64,000 nucleotides of DNA from the NCBI RefSeq assembly GCF_030812775.1, contig NZ_JAUSTI010000002.1, positions 494,337-558,336 on the forward strand. Direction: 5' to 3'. A model generated the notes under the pieces. That model worked only from the letters and a program-made list of their open reading frames with translations. It ran no database searches and was not told the origin of the DNA. A program made the translations under genes and the position numbers. Of this stretch, positions 53,505 to 63,649 are shown one piece after another. The DNA comes from Paenibacillus tundrae (GTDB taxonomy: Bacteria; Bacillota; Bacilli; Paenibacillales; Paenibacillaceae). Position 1 is the stretch's first letter; each line of letters begins with the position of its first letter.

Positions 53505-56500
53505 TTATTCTGCATACAGCTGTTCCATCAATCTCGCGACTGCAACAGCACCTTGTGCGCGATTAGCCGTTTGTTTAGGCGCAAACGTGCCGTCTGACAT
53601 GCCATTTAATAGTCCAAGTTGCTGCATTGACGCTACAGCTTCTCTTGCATACCCAGCAATGGCTGAATGATCTTCAAATGCATTCCCTTCTTGCGCCGTA
53701 GGAGCTGCTGTATCCGTTTCTTGCTTCAAAGATTGTAACGCACGATTCAGCATAACCGCCATATCTTCTCTGGAAACAGGCTCATTCGCGCCAAAGGTTC
53801 CATCTGCTCGGCCTTGGATAATATTCATCTGCACACCGATTCGCACCGCATCAGCATACCATTGACCTTGCTTCACATCTGTTGGAGTCTGCACACTTGC
53901 TTCTGGCAGGCGTAAATCTCCCATTCCTTTAATAATCATTTGCAAAAATTGAGCACGTGTCAGATTACCGTCTGGAACAAAGCTCGTGGCATTCATGCCT
54001 TTGATAATCCCTTTACCATAGAGATTCTGCACCTCTGGTTTCGCCCATTGATGATTATGCAAATCGTTTAACGGAACTTGAACTTCAGTAATAACGAAGC
54101 TTCCGGATTGTGTAGGCTTGAACGCGATGGTTTCGTTCTTGTCATTCGTGATAGAGTACGTTACCGGCTTCATCTCACCATTCGACGAGATCGATTGTAC
54201 AATTCGAACAGTATCACTTCCTTGAAGCTCGCCTTCATTGGCCATGACAACTTCAATCAGTCTATCTGTCCAGACCATTGGCTCCCCATTTATCAATACA
54301 TTGACGTTAAGGATGGATCGGTTACCGATGGTTGCTTTTTGTGATTCTGTTAAAGCTAGGCTTGATCCCTCAGATACCTCAACATCAAAGGTTCCGGCAG
54401 TTTGTTCATCTTGTAACGGAATAGATTTCAGTGGAATGCGAATTGATGTCTGCCCTACAATTAGATCTAGTGACTTAATCGTCTGCGAACGCACCCATTC
54501 TGCAAGTTGATTCGTGTTTAATTGAAACGATACAGCTTTGGAGTTGTCAGGTAGATTAGCAATGAGCTTTAACCGCTGTTCTCCTGCACCCATCGATTGA
54601 ATCGCTTCGTTTAATTGCTGTGCAGTCGGACGAATTGCATAGTGTCCATTACCTGTTAAGATACCCTCTACAGTAACCGCGCCTTTCTCAGGTCGACTAT
54701 TTGTGTCAGACGGTGTCACACCATTGGAATTTCCCGTTGATGAGGCTGATCCTGAATTAGATGATTGTGACGGTTGTGATGGCTCACTTGGCTGTGATGG
54801 TTGAGTCGGCTGCGAAGGCTGCCCAGAGCCAGGCGTTGAGTCTTGCCGTTCGAGTTTATGCATCGCAGCCTTTAACTCTTCATTAGCAGCGCTAACATCT
54901 TGCACGGACGCTTCTTCATCTTGGATAATAGACTTCGCGTGAACAAGCGCCTTGCTGAACTCATTCCAGCTTGCTAATGTATAATCATTTTGTTGCAGTT
55001 TGGCTACTGAATTCACGGTTGTTTCAAGAGCAGATTTATCCGCTGGGAACGTACCATATGTTTCAAAATCCATGAACCCTACCCATTCTGGTCCCGCTGT
55101 TATCGTAACCTTAATATAACGCGCTTGTGTCTGATCAGGGAGAACGTGTCTTGGCCCTGTTGAAACAATAACATCACTTGTTGTGTCCACGACTTTTACA
55201 TATTCGTTACGGTCTTTGGAGACCTCAATCTTATACTTAATGCCACCACTCCACATCGACATTTCAATCGTGCGGACAGACGCAACCTCACCCAGGTCTA
55301 CTTCCCACCAGCTATCTACGCTCTGATCAGTTCCCCATGACGTCGTTGTATTGCCATCAATCGCTCCTGCTGGTGAATTCGCCTGACCTCCACCTTGTCC
55401 GGCACTTGAGGAAGCCGTCGCTGTCTTATGGGTTGCTAGAGCTTGCAGACGAACAAGACCTTCATTAGCTAACTGCAGTGCTTCCAAAGCTTGATTAACT
55501 TCGGCTTGTACTGCACTTTGCTTATCTCTCACAACGATTGCAGCCTGTAACGCATCCATTAGCATCTGCCAGCTTCGATGGGTATACGATGAGGCATTCT
55601 GCTGCTGCATCTCACCAATCAGCAACGTTAATTTGGCTTTGTCCACATCAGATAGACCGCTAATGGCATCATGTAAACGTTTCTCCGCTGCATCCACATC
55701 AGTCTGGGTCGCTCTAGGATCTGATAGAACCTGAGTCGCATGTGCAAGTGCCTTAGTAACAATTCCCCATGTGACTGCTGACCAATCCGATTCCTTGTAT
55801 GTCTGCGCTTCGGTTACCTTAGCTTCGAGCAACGCTCGATTCGCAGGGATTACTTCCATTGAATTCATGACTTGTTTAAGAGACTCGATTGCAGTATTAG
55901 TCTCTTCTTGCGTTACACCTGCTGATGTATATGCCTTACGGTATACAGACTTAGCAGCTTCAATCGCCGGCGCGAGCAAATGCCAGCTCTGTTCTTCGAA
56001 ATCTTTGGCTACCAAACCTTGTGCACGTGTAATTGCAGCAGCTAAATGCTGACGATCCGCAGGAGCATTCTGCATTCCGCGTTTATACACATCAAGGGAT
56101 GGCAATGCACGTCCTTCTAGGGAGTATCCGCCGTTCCCGGGGAATTCATCGTAGTCGAACATCGCTTGATTTTCCCATGCATCCCCTTCGGAAGCGATCC
56201 AGCCTACCCCAGCAGGAATCCATGCTGGCTCCCAATAGAAGAACCCAGCCCCACGTCCTTCCGGCACTTCAGCAATTAAATCCATAATGCCAGCAATAGC
56301 GTCATATTGACCTTGCACTGTTGCTGGGAATGTCGCACCTCCGACATTTAATTTGTCCGGGCCACCGATAATATTGCCATGGGCATCACCATTTTTGAAG
56401 GAAAATGGATACGATGTTTCAGCAATAACAACATCTTTTTTGTAATTCTGGGATACTCGGTTCATCGTTTCCTGTACATCTGCGAACGTACCGTGCCAGA

Positions 56501-57893
56501 ACGGATAATAAGAGAGACCGATAACATCATAATCCAGGTTCCCTTTCTCCAATTCACCGAAGTAGGTATCGAACATATCCGCTTGTCCACCTTCAGCGAG
56601 ATGGATCATAATCTGAACGTGCTGATCTCCTTCGAGGTCACGTACAGCATCAACACCACGCTGTAGCAGAGCCACATTTTCCGTCTGATTCACTGTACTC
56701 ACATATCCATTAAGTACACCGCTGTTAATCTCGTTACCAATCTGCACCATGTCTGGCATGGCACCTTCTTCCTTCATTTCACCAACAACCTCATACGTAT
56801 AATCGTATACAGCCTGTTTCAACTGATCGAAGGAGAGGTCTTCCCATGCTTTGGGACGTAGCTGCTGACCCGGATGCGCCCACTCATCCGAATAATGGAA
56901 ATCGAGCAGGATTTTCATACCCTTTTCTTTCACTCGCTTGGCTAAACGGAGGACATCTTCTTTATCGTTATAGCCTCCTGATTTTTGTGGATCATTCCAC
57001 AAGCGAATACGGACATAATTCACACCACGGTCTTTAAGAATATCTAGTAAGTCCCTTTCTGTACCGTTACTGTCGAGAAATTTACCCTGTTTGTCTTCAA
57101 TTGCCGTTAACGTGGAGATATCGACACCTCTGATAAAATCATCTTGATATCCTTGTACCGTTACCGAAGCGGTGGGTTGAATTGTCGCACCTTCCACATG
57201 ACCGTTTACACTGAATGTGTTAGCCGACTTATATTGTTCAGGATCAATATGATCCCAAACTACAGCTACATGACCTGATTGATCCGCACCATACTGTGCT
57301 CGAATCTCGGTAGGTAAGACAGGCGCACCACCAATGATTGTCGTGATATTCACGGTATCATATGCTGTAATATTTTCGGGCTCACGTCCTTCTTGTTGTC
57401 CAAAAATACGAATCTCGGAAAGCATTGGCCATGCCCCCGGTTGATCATAAAATGGGATGGTAACCCTTACATATCGAATTAGATCGGTCTGGAATTCAAA
57501 ATGGAGCTGTTGCTCTGTTGTATCCTCTTTATGAGTGGCTACTTGCTCCCAATTGTCCCCATCCAGTGAAACCTCAACATTAAGATGGATTTTCTTTTGT
57601 TCTTTCAATACAATCTCTGCCCCGTTTACGCGGAATTCCCCATCAAGATCAATCTGAATCCATTGTGGAGCCACTTCCGTAGCTGCTTCTTTTGCGCTCC
57701 AATGTGTATCCAGTTTACCATCCACCAGATGGTTTTTATTACTCCCATACTCCAGATATTCTGATTTTACAGTTACCTCTTTATTCAATGCTACATTAAC
57801 CTTCGATGCCGCTTCTGCCGGCTGAACCAACAAGCCTAGCTCGCAAAATAACATTAGCAATACAAGGCAGCCACTTATGTACCTCTTGTTCAC
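53505..57893 (-). CDS. S-layer-anchored GH53 endo-beta-1,4-galactanase, multi-domain
   Basis: 1462 residues from the GTG at 57891-57893 (GGGGGAG seven bases upstream; a TTG at 57923 is less likely). In order: signal peptide (~1-29); F5/8-type C (discoidin) domain (~33-165); bacterial Ig-like domain (~175-250); GH53 catalytic domain (~255-600) with acid/base Glu in VQIGNEINSG and nucleophile in VIAETSYPF; three FIVAR helical repeats; a second discoidin domain (~870-990); another FIVAR; a Ser/Pro/Gln linker; a beta-rich domain; and three SLH domains to the end (~1290-1462). It degrades arabinogalactan/pectic galactan at the cell surface and binds the wall through SLH. A cre-like site lies upstream. 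Monocistronic. Confidence 0.93.
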   Translation of the reverse strand: MNKRYISGCLVLLMLFCELGLLVQPAEAASKVNVALNKEVTVKSEYLEYGSNKNHLVDGKLDTHWSAKEAATEVAPQWIQIDLDGEFRVNGAEIVLKEQKKIHLNVEVSLDGDNWEQVATHKEDTTEQQLHFEFQTDLIRYVRVTIPFYDQPGAWPMLSEIRIFGQQEGREPENITAYDTVNITTIIGGAPVLPTEIRAQYGADQSGHVAVVWDHIDPEQYKSANTFSVNGHVEGATIQPTASVTVQGYQDDFIRGVDISTLTAIEDKQGKFLDSNGTERDLLDILKDRGVNYVRIRLWNDPQKSGGYNDKEDVLRLAKRVKEKGMKILLDFHYSDEWAHPGQQLRPKAWEDLSFDQLKQAVYDYTYEVVGEMKEEGAMPDMVQIGNEINSGVLNGYVSTVNQTENVALLQRGVDAVRDLEGDQHVQIMIHLAEGGQADMFDTYFGELEKGNLDYDVIGLSYYPFWHGTFADVQETMNRVSQNYKKDVVIAETSYPFSFKNGDAHGNIIGGPDKLNVGGATFPATVQGQYDAIAGIMDLIAEVPEGRGAGFFYWEPAWIPAGVGWIASEGDAWENQAMFDYDEFPGNGGYSLEGRALPSLDVYKRGMQNAPADRQHLAAAITRAQGLVAKDFEEQSWHLLAPAIEAAKSVYRKAYTSAGVTQEETNTAIESLKQVMNSMEVIPANRALLEAKVTEAQTYKESDWSAVTWGIVTKALAHATQVLSDPRATQTDVDAAEKRLHDAISGLSDVDKAKLTLLIGEMQQQNASSYTHRSWQMLMDALQAAIVVRDKQSAVQAEVNQALEALQLANEGLVRLQALATHKTATASSSAGQGGGQANSPAGAIDGNTTTSWGTDQSVDSWWEVDLGEVASVRTIEMSMWSGGIKYKIEVSKDRNEYVKVVDTTSDVIVSTGPRHVLPDQTQARYIKVTITAGPEWVGFMDFETYGTFPADKSALETTVNSVAKLQQNDYTLASWNEFSKALVHAKSIIQDEEASVQDVSAANEELKAAMHKLERQDSTPGSGQPSQPTQPSQPSEPSQPSQSSNSGSASSTGNSNGVTPSDTNSRPEKGAVTVEGILTGNGHYAIRPTAQQLNEAIQSMGAGEQRLKLIANLPDNSKAVSFQLNTNQLAEWVRSQTIKSLDLIVGQTSIRIPLKSIPLQDEQTAGTFDVEVSEGSSLALTESQKATIGNRSILNVNVLINGEPMVWTDRLIEVVMANEGELQGSDTVRIVQSISSNGEMKPVTYSITNDKNETIAFKPTQSGSFVITEVQVPLNDLHNHQWAKPEVQNLYGKGIIKGMNATSFVPDGNLTRAQFLQMIIKGMGDLRLPEASVQTPTDVKQGQWYADAVRIGVQMNIIQGRADGTFGANEPVSREDMAVMLNRALQSLKQETDTAAPTAQEGNAFEDHSAIAGYAREAVASMQQLGLLNGMSDGTFAPKQTANRAQGAVAVARLMEQLYAE

Positions 57894-57954
57894 TCTTGAT
57901 CTCCCCCTTTTTATCGTTATCAATCGATCAATGAATGCGTTTAACCTTTTTTAT

Positions 57955-57967
57955 TGTAAGCGCTTCA
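57955..57967 (-). promoter_or_regulatory. Putative cre (CcpA) site upstream of the GH53 gene
   Basis: TGTAAGCGCTTCA fits the cre core TGNAANCGNWNNCW at most positions and is strongly palindromic. It lies about 62 bp upstream of the start codon, suggesting glucose repression. Confidence 0.6.
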
Positions 57968-58077
57968 GATGATTAAACAACACGGTATAATCCAAAGGAA
58001 ACAGCAGTTATTTAAACAAATTGTGTATCATGACTGGTTCCAAACATCCTGGTCACCTCGTTAAAATAATAGACAGC

Positions 58078-58120
58078 AAAAAAATCTGTTCCGCTACCCT
58101 GAGGTAGAACAGAACAGATT
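58078..58120 (-). terminator. Terminator of the YceI-like gene
   Basis: AATCTGTTC pairs with GAACAGATT, with an inner CTACC/GGTAG stem. On the minus strand seven T follow. Confidence 0.88.
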
Positions 58121-58145
58121 CGCTTTAGTGCCATTGATGCTTTTC

Positions 58146-58862
58146 TTATTTCGTGAGTTTCAACTCCAACTGTAGCTTAATGTCATTCTCTGTTGAGAGC
58201 ACAACGGAGTGAGGGTTTTCCATACCAAAGTCTTCAAACGTTACCATTGAAGTGGCAGACAACAATACCTGATCATTGTCATACGCAGCTTTTGCATCAA
58301 AAGTAACTTCTTTTTCAACACCTTTTACAGTCAATGTTCCATTCATTTTCACATCAACCGTCTGCCCCACTGGCCACTCTGCAGGTAAACCTTCAAATGA
58401 AGTAGCTGTAAACGTTGCTTGAGGGTATGTAGCAATATCGAAGAAGTCCGCTTGCTTCACATGTCCGTCACGTTGACCATTACCAGAGTCAATACCGTCC
58501 ATTTCAATCTGTCCTTCTGCTTTCATCTGAGAAGCATCATCTACATTAATTGTCCATGTACCAGATACCTGCTCGTCCACAAAGTTGACGGTTTCCTGTG
58601 ATGTTGTTACAGAGAAATATACTTTTGAGCCTTCGCTGATGTTCCAGTCTCCATTCAATTGCTCTGCGCCAACGACATCATTCGCTACAGGTGTTCCTGT
58701 GCTATCTACTGCCGTGGTTGATGTTGCTGTACTCGCGGGAAGCACTTGCTCGATTTCGACGTTATTGCCGAGGTAACTATTGGTGAGATAGTATCCTCCA
58801 CCCCCGATAATAGCCACTACGGCTACCCCTGTAATAATCCATGTTTTTGTCTTCTTGTTCAT
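58146..58862 (-). CDS. Membrane-anchored YceI-like lipocalin-fold protein
   Basis: 238 residues. An N-terminal helix (KTWIITGVAVVAIIGGGGYYL) anchors it, followed by a Ser/Thr-rich linker (~35-65). The YceI beta-barrel runs to the end (NGDWNISEGSKVYFSV, GQRDGHVKQADFFDIATYPQATFTATSF, LTVKGVEKEVTFDAKA, LSATSMVTFEDFGMENP). YceI proteins bind isoprenoid-type ligands in a hydrophobic tunnel. It is divergent from the response regulator gene at 59054, which may control it (inference). Confidence 0.88.
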   Translation of the reverse strand: MNKKTKTWIITGVAVVAIIGGGGYYLTNSYLGNNVEIEQVLPASTATSTTAVDSTGTPVANDVVGAEQLNGDWNISEGSKVYFSVTTSQETVNFVDEQVSGTWTINVDDASQMKAEGQIEMDGIDSGNGQRDGHVKQADFFDIATYPQATFTATSFEGLPAEWPVGQTVDVKMNGTLTVKGVEKEVTFDAKAAYDNDQVLLSATSMVTFEDFGMENPHSVVLSTENDIKLQLELKLTK

Positions 58863-59053
58863 TTATTTTTCCTCCAGTACATTATTGGTTAGGTTACTTG
58901 TTGATATGGATCATATCAGCCCAATGTGTCAGGAAGAAGTCAAACAAGAACATGTACCCATTTTTTTCGAATCCTCTAATACAGGATTGGCATTATACTC
59001 TTGCTCATGTAAAATCAGTACACAAGCTTCGAATTGAAAGGAGACCGCTTTTC

Positions 59054-59740
59054 TTGAAATCCATACTCATCGTCGAAGATGAACAAGCCATTGCCCGTGT
59101 ACTGGCTGCTTATCTGAGAAAAGCAGAGTTCGAGGTGCATCATGCAGCAGATGGCCCCACTGCACTTACCCTTTTCGATTCCGTGAATCCTTCCCTTGTA
59201 TTACTTGATGTAATGCTGCCTGGAATGGACGGATGGGATCTGCTGCGCATTATTCGTGAAAAAAGTGCTTGTCCTGTGATCATGCTAACCGCACTGGATG
59301 ACATTCGAGATCGTCTCAACGGATTAAATGCCGGTGCTGACGATTATATGAGCAAACCCTTTGTACCCGAAGAGGTCGTTGCCAGAGTTAATGCTGTGCT
59401 GCGACGGAACCCTCATTATACTTCGGGTGGCGAAGATAAACGTTGTTACGGCAATCTCGTCATTGACCTCGCTGCCAAGCAGGTATTGCTTAATGGCGCT
59501 GAGGTTGCACTCACGCCACGTGACCTATCATTACTTATATTTCTATCTGAGTATCCGAATCGTACATTTACAAGAGATCATCTGATCGAACAAGTATGGG
59601 GCATGGACTACGATGGCAGTGATCGTGCTGTAGATTTATCAATTAAGCGACTACGTCAGGCACTTTCTCACTGGTTGCCAGAGACTGGAGAAATTCGGAC
59701 GTTGCGAGGAATGGGGTATCAATTTTGGATCGCAAACTGA
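59054..59740 (+). CDS. OmpR-family response regulator
   Basis: 228 residues from the TTG at 59054-59056, ten bases after AAAGGAG. The receiver domain has the acidic pair (ILIVEDEQ), phospho-acceptor Asp52 (LVLLDVMLPGMDG), and the Lys of SKPF. The C-terminal winged helix is of the OmpR/PhoB type (LTPRDLSLLIFLSEYPNRTF, AVDLSIKRLRQAL). Longer readings from 58841 have no support. Its stop lies inside the following histidine kinase gene (16-bp overlap). Signal and targets unknown; the divergent YceI gene is a candidate target. Confidence 0.93.
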   Translation: MKSILIVEDEQAIARVLAAYLRKAEFEVHHAADGPTALTLFDSVNPSLVLLDVMLPGMDGWDLLRIIREKSACPVIMLTALDDIRDRLNGLNAGADDYMSKPFVPEEVVARVNAVLRRNPHYTSGGEDKRCYGNLVIDLAAKQVLLNGAEVALTPRDLSLLIFLSEYPNRTFTRDHLIEQVWGMDYDGSDRAVDLSIKRLRQALSHWLPETGEIRTLRGMGYQFWIAN

Positions 59741-61188
59741 GACGGAACGAACCGAGACGTTCAACATCCATTTTGTCCCACTGGACACTTCGTTATTTTC
59801 TAATCTTATGCATCGGTTTCACCATTATTGTAGCAGGCGCACTTTATTGGATTCGTACAACCTCTATTGAGAAAAGTCTCAAAACTGCAGAGTTATTAGG
59901 GCTGGAGATTGCCGATCGAGTGACCATTGACAATAATAAGCTTCATGTACCACCCGATCTAGACACCATGGTAACGAAGAGGGAGAAACTATTTAATACA
60001 GATCATTATTTCTGTGTCATGGTGTTGGATAACAACAATCAATTGATCTTTTCTCAGCCTAAAATGACACAAGAAGAGGTATTTTATCGACTGTCTGACG
60101 ACTTTCGTGAACCAAGAAACAACAAATATGCAGGAGTAACCGTCAGTATTAATGAAGGCGATCAATCCCTTGGAAAAGTATGGGTAATGCAATCGAAGCA
60201 ATCTCTTACATTCGGTCCAGAGACGATGTGGCTTGTTCTTTTAATTCTGGGAGGCTTAATTCTATGTGGATGGTTTACGATCTATCTGCTATCTAATAAG
60301 TTGTCCCGACCTATTCGGCAAGTTGCTTATGCGGCTGAACAAATTCGTGGTGGCAATTACGACGTGAGTCTCGATATCAATACACGGGAGCGTGAGATCA
60401 CTGAACTCGTGAGTTCTTTCCGAGATATGGCGACACGTCTAAGACAACTTGAGGAATGGCGTACGCTCTCATTGGCAGGGGTGAGCCACGAACTGAAGAC
60501 ACCTGTCACTTCTATCAAAGGACTCGTTATGGCGGTACGCGACGACGTAGTCAGTCCCCAGGAAGGAAAAGAATTTTTGGATATCGCTTTGAAGGAATCG
60601 GAACGTATGGAGCGGATGATTGCAGATCTACTTGATTACAATGCCATGTCTGCCGGAAGCGTGGCTGTCCGTAAGGAACGAACAGATCTGCAATTATTAG
60701 TTGGCGAGATCATCTATCAGTGGAAGATTGCGTACGAAGATAAGACACCTGAGGTTGAACTACATGCGCCTGCTGGCCCACTATACACCATAGGTGACAC
60801 CCTGCGAATTCAGCAAATTATCGTTAATTTACTGAATAATGGGCTTCAAGCTACTCCTTCGGGTCAAACAGCCAAATTCAATATTGAACTGCGGGCAGAA
60901 GAAGACCATCTATTCATTGATGTACAGGATTATGGAACGGGGATATCCGAAGCTGATCAACCGAAAATATTTGAACGTTTCTATCGCGGAGAGATCAAAA
61001 AACGTAGAAATCGTGGTTTGGGTCTCGGTCTGACCTACAGCAGACTGCTGGCCAACGCCCAAAACGGTGAGCTGTCTCTCGCTTCAAGCACACCTGATGG
61101 AAGTAAGTTCACGTTAAGACTGCCACGCTGGAAGACGCCTAAACATGTTACGAAAGAACAAACGTATCCTTCACCAGTCAAAGCCTAA
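59725..61188 (+). CDS. Sensor histidine kinase
   Basis: 487 residues. Two membrane helices (~22-42 and ~166-190) enclose an extracytoplasmic sensor of about 120 residues. Then HAMP (SNKLSRPIRQVAYAAEQI), the HisKA helix with His255 (LAGVSHELKTPVTSIKG) and the ATPase domain (NLLNNGLQA, DYGTGI, FERFYRGE, GLGLGLTYSR). It starts at TTG 59725 within the regulator gene, so the pair is translationally coupled and should be cognate. The ligand is not predictable. Confidence 0.93.
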   Translation: MDRKLRRNEPRRSTSILSHWTLRYFLILCIGFTIIVAGALYWIRTTSIEKSLKTAELLGLEIADRVTIDNNKLHVPPDLDTMVTKREKLFNTDHYFCVMVLDNNNQLIFSQPKMTQEEVFYRLSDDFREPRNNKYAGVTVSINEGDQSLGKVWVMQSKQSLTFGPETMWLVLLILGGLILCGWFTIYLLSNKLSRPIRQVAYAAEQIRGGNYDVSLDINTREREITELVSSFRDMATRLRQLEEWRTLSLAGVSHELKTPVTSIKGLVMAVRDDVVSPQEGKEFLDIALKESERMERMIADLLDYNAMSAGSVAVRKERTDLQLLVGEIIYQWKIAYEDKTPEVELHAPAGPLYTIGDTLRIQQIIVNLLNNGLQATPSGQTAKFNIELRAEEDHLFIDVQDYGTGISEADQPKIFERFYRGEIKKRRNRGLGLGLTYSRLLANAQNGELSLASSTPDGSKFTLRLPRWKTPKHVTKEQTYPSPVKA

Positions 61189-61268
61189 CTATCTATTAAA
61201 AGTTACATCAAAAGTTAACAACCTTCTTACCTCAACTGCGGAGTAAATGAAACGAGCAACAAGCTACC

Positions 61269-61304
61269 AACGCGCACCGATGGATCATCGGTGCGCGTTT
61301 TATT
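61269..61304 (+). terminator. Terminator of the two-component operon
   Basis: Perfect 14-bp stem AACGCGCACCGATG/CATCGGTGCGCGTT with a GAT loop, then TTATTT. Confidence 0.92.
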
Positions 61305-61348
61305 TACTCCATGAGGTTGATTTGTGCAGAATTCTCTAACCTCTCTGA

Positions 61349-61720
61349 CTATTTACGCCAAAAAGTAGTGCAATCTGCTTTATCTTCAATGTTGAACTCA
61401 ATGATTCTTTCAAGCAACGAAAAATCAATCGGTTGTTTCCACTTCATGCGAATGAGCTGATTGGTATGCTCATAACCCGCCTGAACAATCTCTTCTGAGA
61501 ACTGATCAATGACTACTTTCTCGGGAGCAACAGCCAAATGCTGCTTCGACACACTAAAACCGATAATAAAGGTCTCATGGTCGGTAAACATCGGCTGATT
61601 CCACGCAATTTTGGGTTTCAAACTTGGGAATTTCTCAATAATCCATTTCAAAACCTCTTCGGTTCGTTCCTTATGCTCCGGGTTATCAATGCTTGCTAAA
61701 TATTCTGCAAAAGCCTCCAT
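61349..61720 (-). CDS. DUF1801/YdhG-like protein
   Basis: 123 residues from the ATG at 61718-61720 (GGAGG six bases upstream; the ATG three bases earlier is also possible). The family pattern is clear: AFAEYLASIDNPEHKERTEEVL, PKIAWNQPMFTDHETFIIGFSVSKQHLAVAPE. The fold resembles frataxin-like/iron chaperone YdhG, but a role is not established. It is monocistronic. Confidence 0.85.
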   Translation of the reverse strand: MEAFAEYLASIDNPEHKERTEEVLKWIIEKFPSLKPKIAWNQPMFTDHETFIIGFSVSKQHLAVAPEKVVIDQFSEEIVQAGYEHTNQLIRMKWKQPIDFSLLERIIEFNIEDKADCTTFWRK

Positions 61721-61750
61721 CATCTTCCTCCCCCTTTTACTCCAATCCAT

Positions 61751-62016
61751 TCTATCATGAATACGGAGTTTCTAATTATCTTTTAATCAAAACGCATCAT
61801 CACTGCTTGCTTTTAGTATAATCCATGTCTTAATCAACTAAACAACCTGATGCACAGTCCCTGATTGCAAACATAGATACATACTTGTACATGCAAAGAG
61901 AGCAAAAAAGCAGGAACCCCGAAGGTTATCTGCTTTTTAGTATACCTGCTCTATTACTTGCTTATATACGCGCGTTAATCAACGACGATTATGTCGTTAT
62001 TATCGAATGCATTCTG
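61751..62016. other. Intergenic region with the adhA terminator
   Basis: 266 bp. Besides the terminator at 61904-61938 and the leader of the DUF1801 gene, I see no gene or site. Confidence 0.4.
61904..61938 (-). terminator. Terminator of the alcohol dehydrogenase gene
   Basis: AAAAAGCAG pairs with CTGCTTTTT, with an inner AACC/GGTT stem. T-runs flank it on both strands. Confidence 0.85.
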
Positions 62017-63057
62017 TTAAATCGTGCTCGTATCAATAACAAAACGATATTTTACGTCTGAAGCCAGTACACGTTTGTAAGCTTCATCAATCTGGTCAGC
62101 TGAGATCACTTCAATGTTGGGAGCGATATTATGTTCTGCACAGAAATCGAGCATTTCTTGTGTCTCGCGAATACCACCAATCATTGAACCCGCGAACGAA
62201 CGGCGGTGACCAATGAGAGAAAATGCTTGAACCGGTAGTGGCTCTGCAGGAGCTCCTACGTTTACAAGTGTACCATCCAATGTGAGGAGAGAAATATATG
62301 CATTAATGTCGATGCTAGCACTCACTGTGTTAATGATCAGATCAAAGCTTGCAGCAAGTGTTTGGAACGTTTCTGGTTCACTTGTCGCATAATAATGGGC
62401 TGCACCAAATTGCAAACCATCTTCCTTTTTACTCAACGTTTGAGATAGAACGGTTACTTCTGCACCCATCGCATGTGCAATTTTAACTGCCATATGACCA
62501 AGTCCACCCATACCTACAACCGCTACTTTTTTGCCTGGGCCAGCTCCCCAATGATGTAGTGGTGAATACGTCGTAATCCCTGCGCACAGCAATGGTGCAG
62601 CGGCATCAAGTGCAATGTTATCAGGGATTCGAACAACGAAATCCTCTGTTACAACGATATGTGTAGAATAACCCCCTTGCGTAGGCTCACCATATTTGTC
62701 TACCCCAGCATAGGTAGGAATATTTCCTTTGAGACAGTATTGCTCTTCACCTTTGCGGCAATTGTCACACTCACCACATGAGTCTACCATGCAGCCAACG
62801 CCTACCCGGTCACCCACTTTATATTTGGATACACCCGTACCTACATCCGTTACAACGCCAGCAATCTCGTGTCCAGGCACGAGTGGATAGTTTACTGGCC
62901 CCCAATCACCGTGTGCAGTATGAATATCGGAATGACAAATGCCAGCATATTTAATCTCGATCAGTACGTCACTGGTATCAAGATCCCGTCGTTTAATTTC
63001 GGCACTTCGAAATTGTTGGTCTGGTCCGTCAACTGCTCTCGCTTTAGCTATAATCAA
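62017..63057 (-). CDS. adhA: Zinc-dependent NAD(P) alcohol dehydrogenase
   Basis: 346 residues of the medium-chain dehydrogenase family (YahK/AdhA-like). The catalytic zinc site has [15 protein letters not shown] and GHEIAGVV; the structural zinc Cys cluster is [15 protein letters not shown]. The Rossmann motif is [17 protein letters not shown]. It reduces or oxidises aldehydes and alcohols. The start is TTG at 63055-63057, eight bases after GGAGG. It is divergent from a MerR regulator of the AdhR type, and its promoter has a 19-bp MerR-type spacer, so induction by aldehydes/electrophiles is likely (inference from the B. subtilis adhA-adhR pair). Confidence 0.93.
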   Translation of the reverse strand: MIIAKARAVDGPDQQFRSAEIKRRDLDTSDVLIEIKYAGICHSDIHTAHGDWGPVNYPLVPGHEIAGVVTDVGTGVSKYKVGDRVGVGCMVDSCGECDNCRKGEEQYCLKGNIPTYAGVDKYGEPTQGGYSTHIVVTEDFVVRIPDNIALDAAAPLLCAGITTYSPLHHWGAGPGKKVAVVGMGGLGHMAVKIAHAMGAEVTVLSQTLSKKEDGLQFGAAHYYATSEPETFQTLAASFDLIINTVSASIDINAYISLLTLDGTLVNVGAPAEPLPVQAFSLIGHRRSFAGSMIGGIRETQEMLDFCAEHNIAPNIEVISADQIDEAYKRVLASDVKYRFVIDTSTI

Positions 63058-63092
63058 TGTAAAAACCTCCTATTAATTTCGAATACAGCATC

Positions 63093-63123
63093 ATACTACC
63101 CCCTACAGTTAACTCTAGGTCAA
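63093..63123 (-). promoter_or_regulatory. MerR-type promoter of adhA with operator dyad
   Basis: Minus strand: TTGACC -35 (63118-63123), 19-bp spacer, TAGTAT -10 (63093-63098). The spacer contains a near-perfect dyad, CCTAGAGTTAACTGTAGG (63102-63119). Overlong spacers with a central dyad are the hallmark of MerR-activated promoters. Confidence 0.88.
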
Positions 63124-63238
63124 ATACTTTTTTTATTTCATTCTAACTTTGACATCTGATTGAGCAACATGGTAGTATTCCGGATAATCCTATAGTTAGT
63201 TTAAAGTAAGATACCTAGTTGAAAGGAACATAACGATC

Positions 63239-63649
63239 ATGACATATTCAATTAGCGAAGTTGCCGAAAAATTAGATCTAACTGTGTATACTTTGCGTTA
63301 CTATGATAAAGAAGGACTCATGCCTTTTGTTGAACGAACTCCGAGTGGAACACGGTTATTCAAGCAATCGGATGTTGATTTTCTAAAAGTCATTCAGTGC
63401 TTGAAAACGACGGGCATGCCGATCAAAGATATCAAAGATTTTATTACCTGGTGCTTTGAAGGAGACTCCACTCTGCAAAAAAGATACGACATGTTCAAGG
63501 AGCGAAAAGCGATTGTAGAGGCACAGATCAAAGAACTACAGAAGACGATGGAAGTAATTGACCATAAATGCTCGTATTATGAGAGTGCACTAAGTGAGGG
63601 TACTGAAGAATTACACCGACTTAATCTTGGTAATCCTATTAATAATTAA
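63239..63649 (+). CDS. adhR: MerR-family regulator, AdhR/NmlR-like
   Basis: 136 residues. N-terminal HTH (YSISEVAEKLDLTVYTLRYYDKEGL), wing, then a coiled-coil dimer helix. Cys54 in FLKVIQCLKTTGMPIKDI matches the conserved reactive cysteine of AdhR/NmlR regulators, which respond to aldehydes and nitrosothiols. It diverges from adhA and is expected to bind the dyad in the adhA promoter. The start ATG at 63239 has AAAGGA upstream. Confidence 0.9.
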   Translation: MTYSISEVAEKLDLTVYTLRYYDKEGLMPFVERTPSGTRLFKQSDVDFLKVIQCLKTTGMPIKDIKDFITWCFEGDSTLQKRYDMFKERKAIVEAQIKELQKTMEVIDHKCSYYESALSEGTEELHRLNLGNPINN

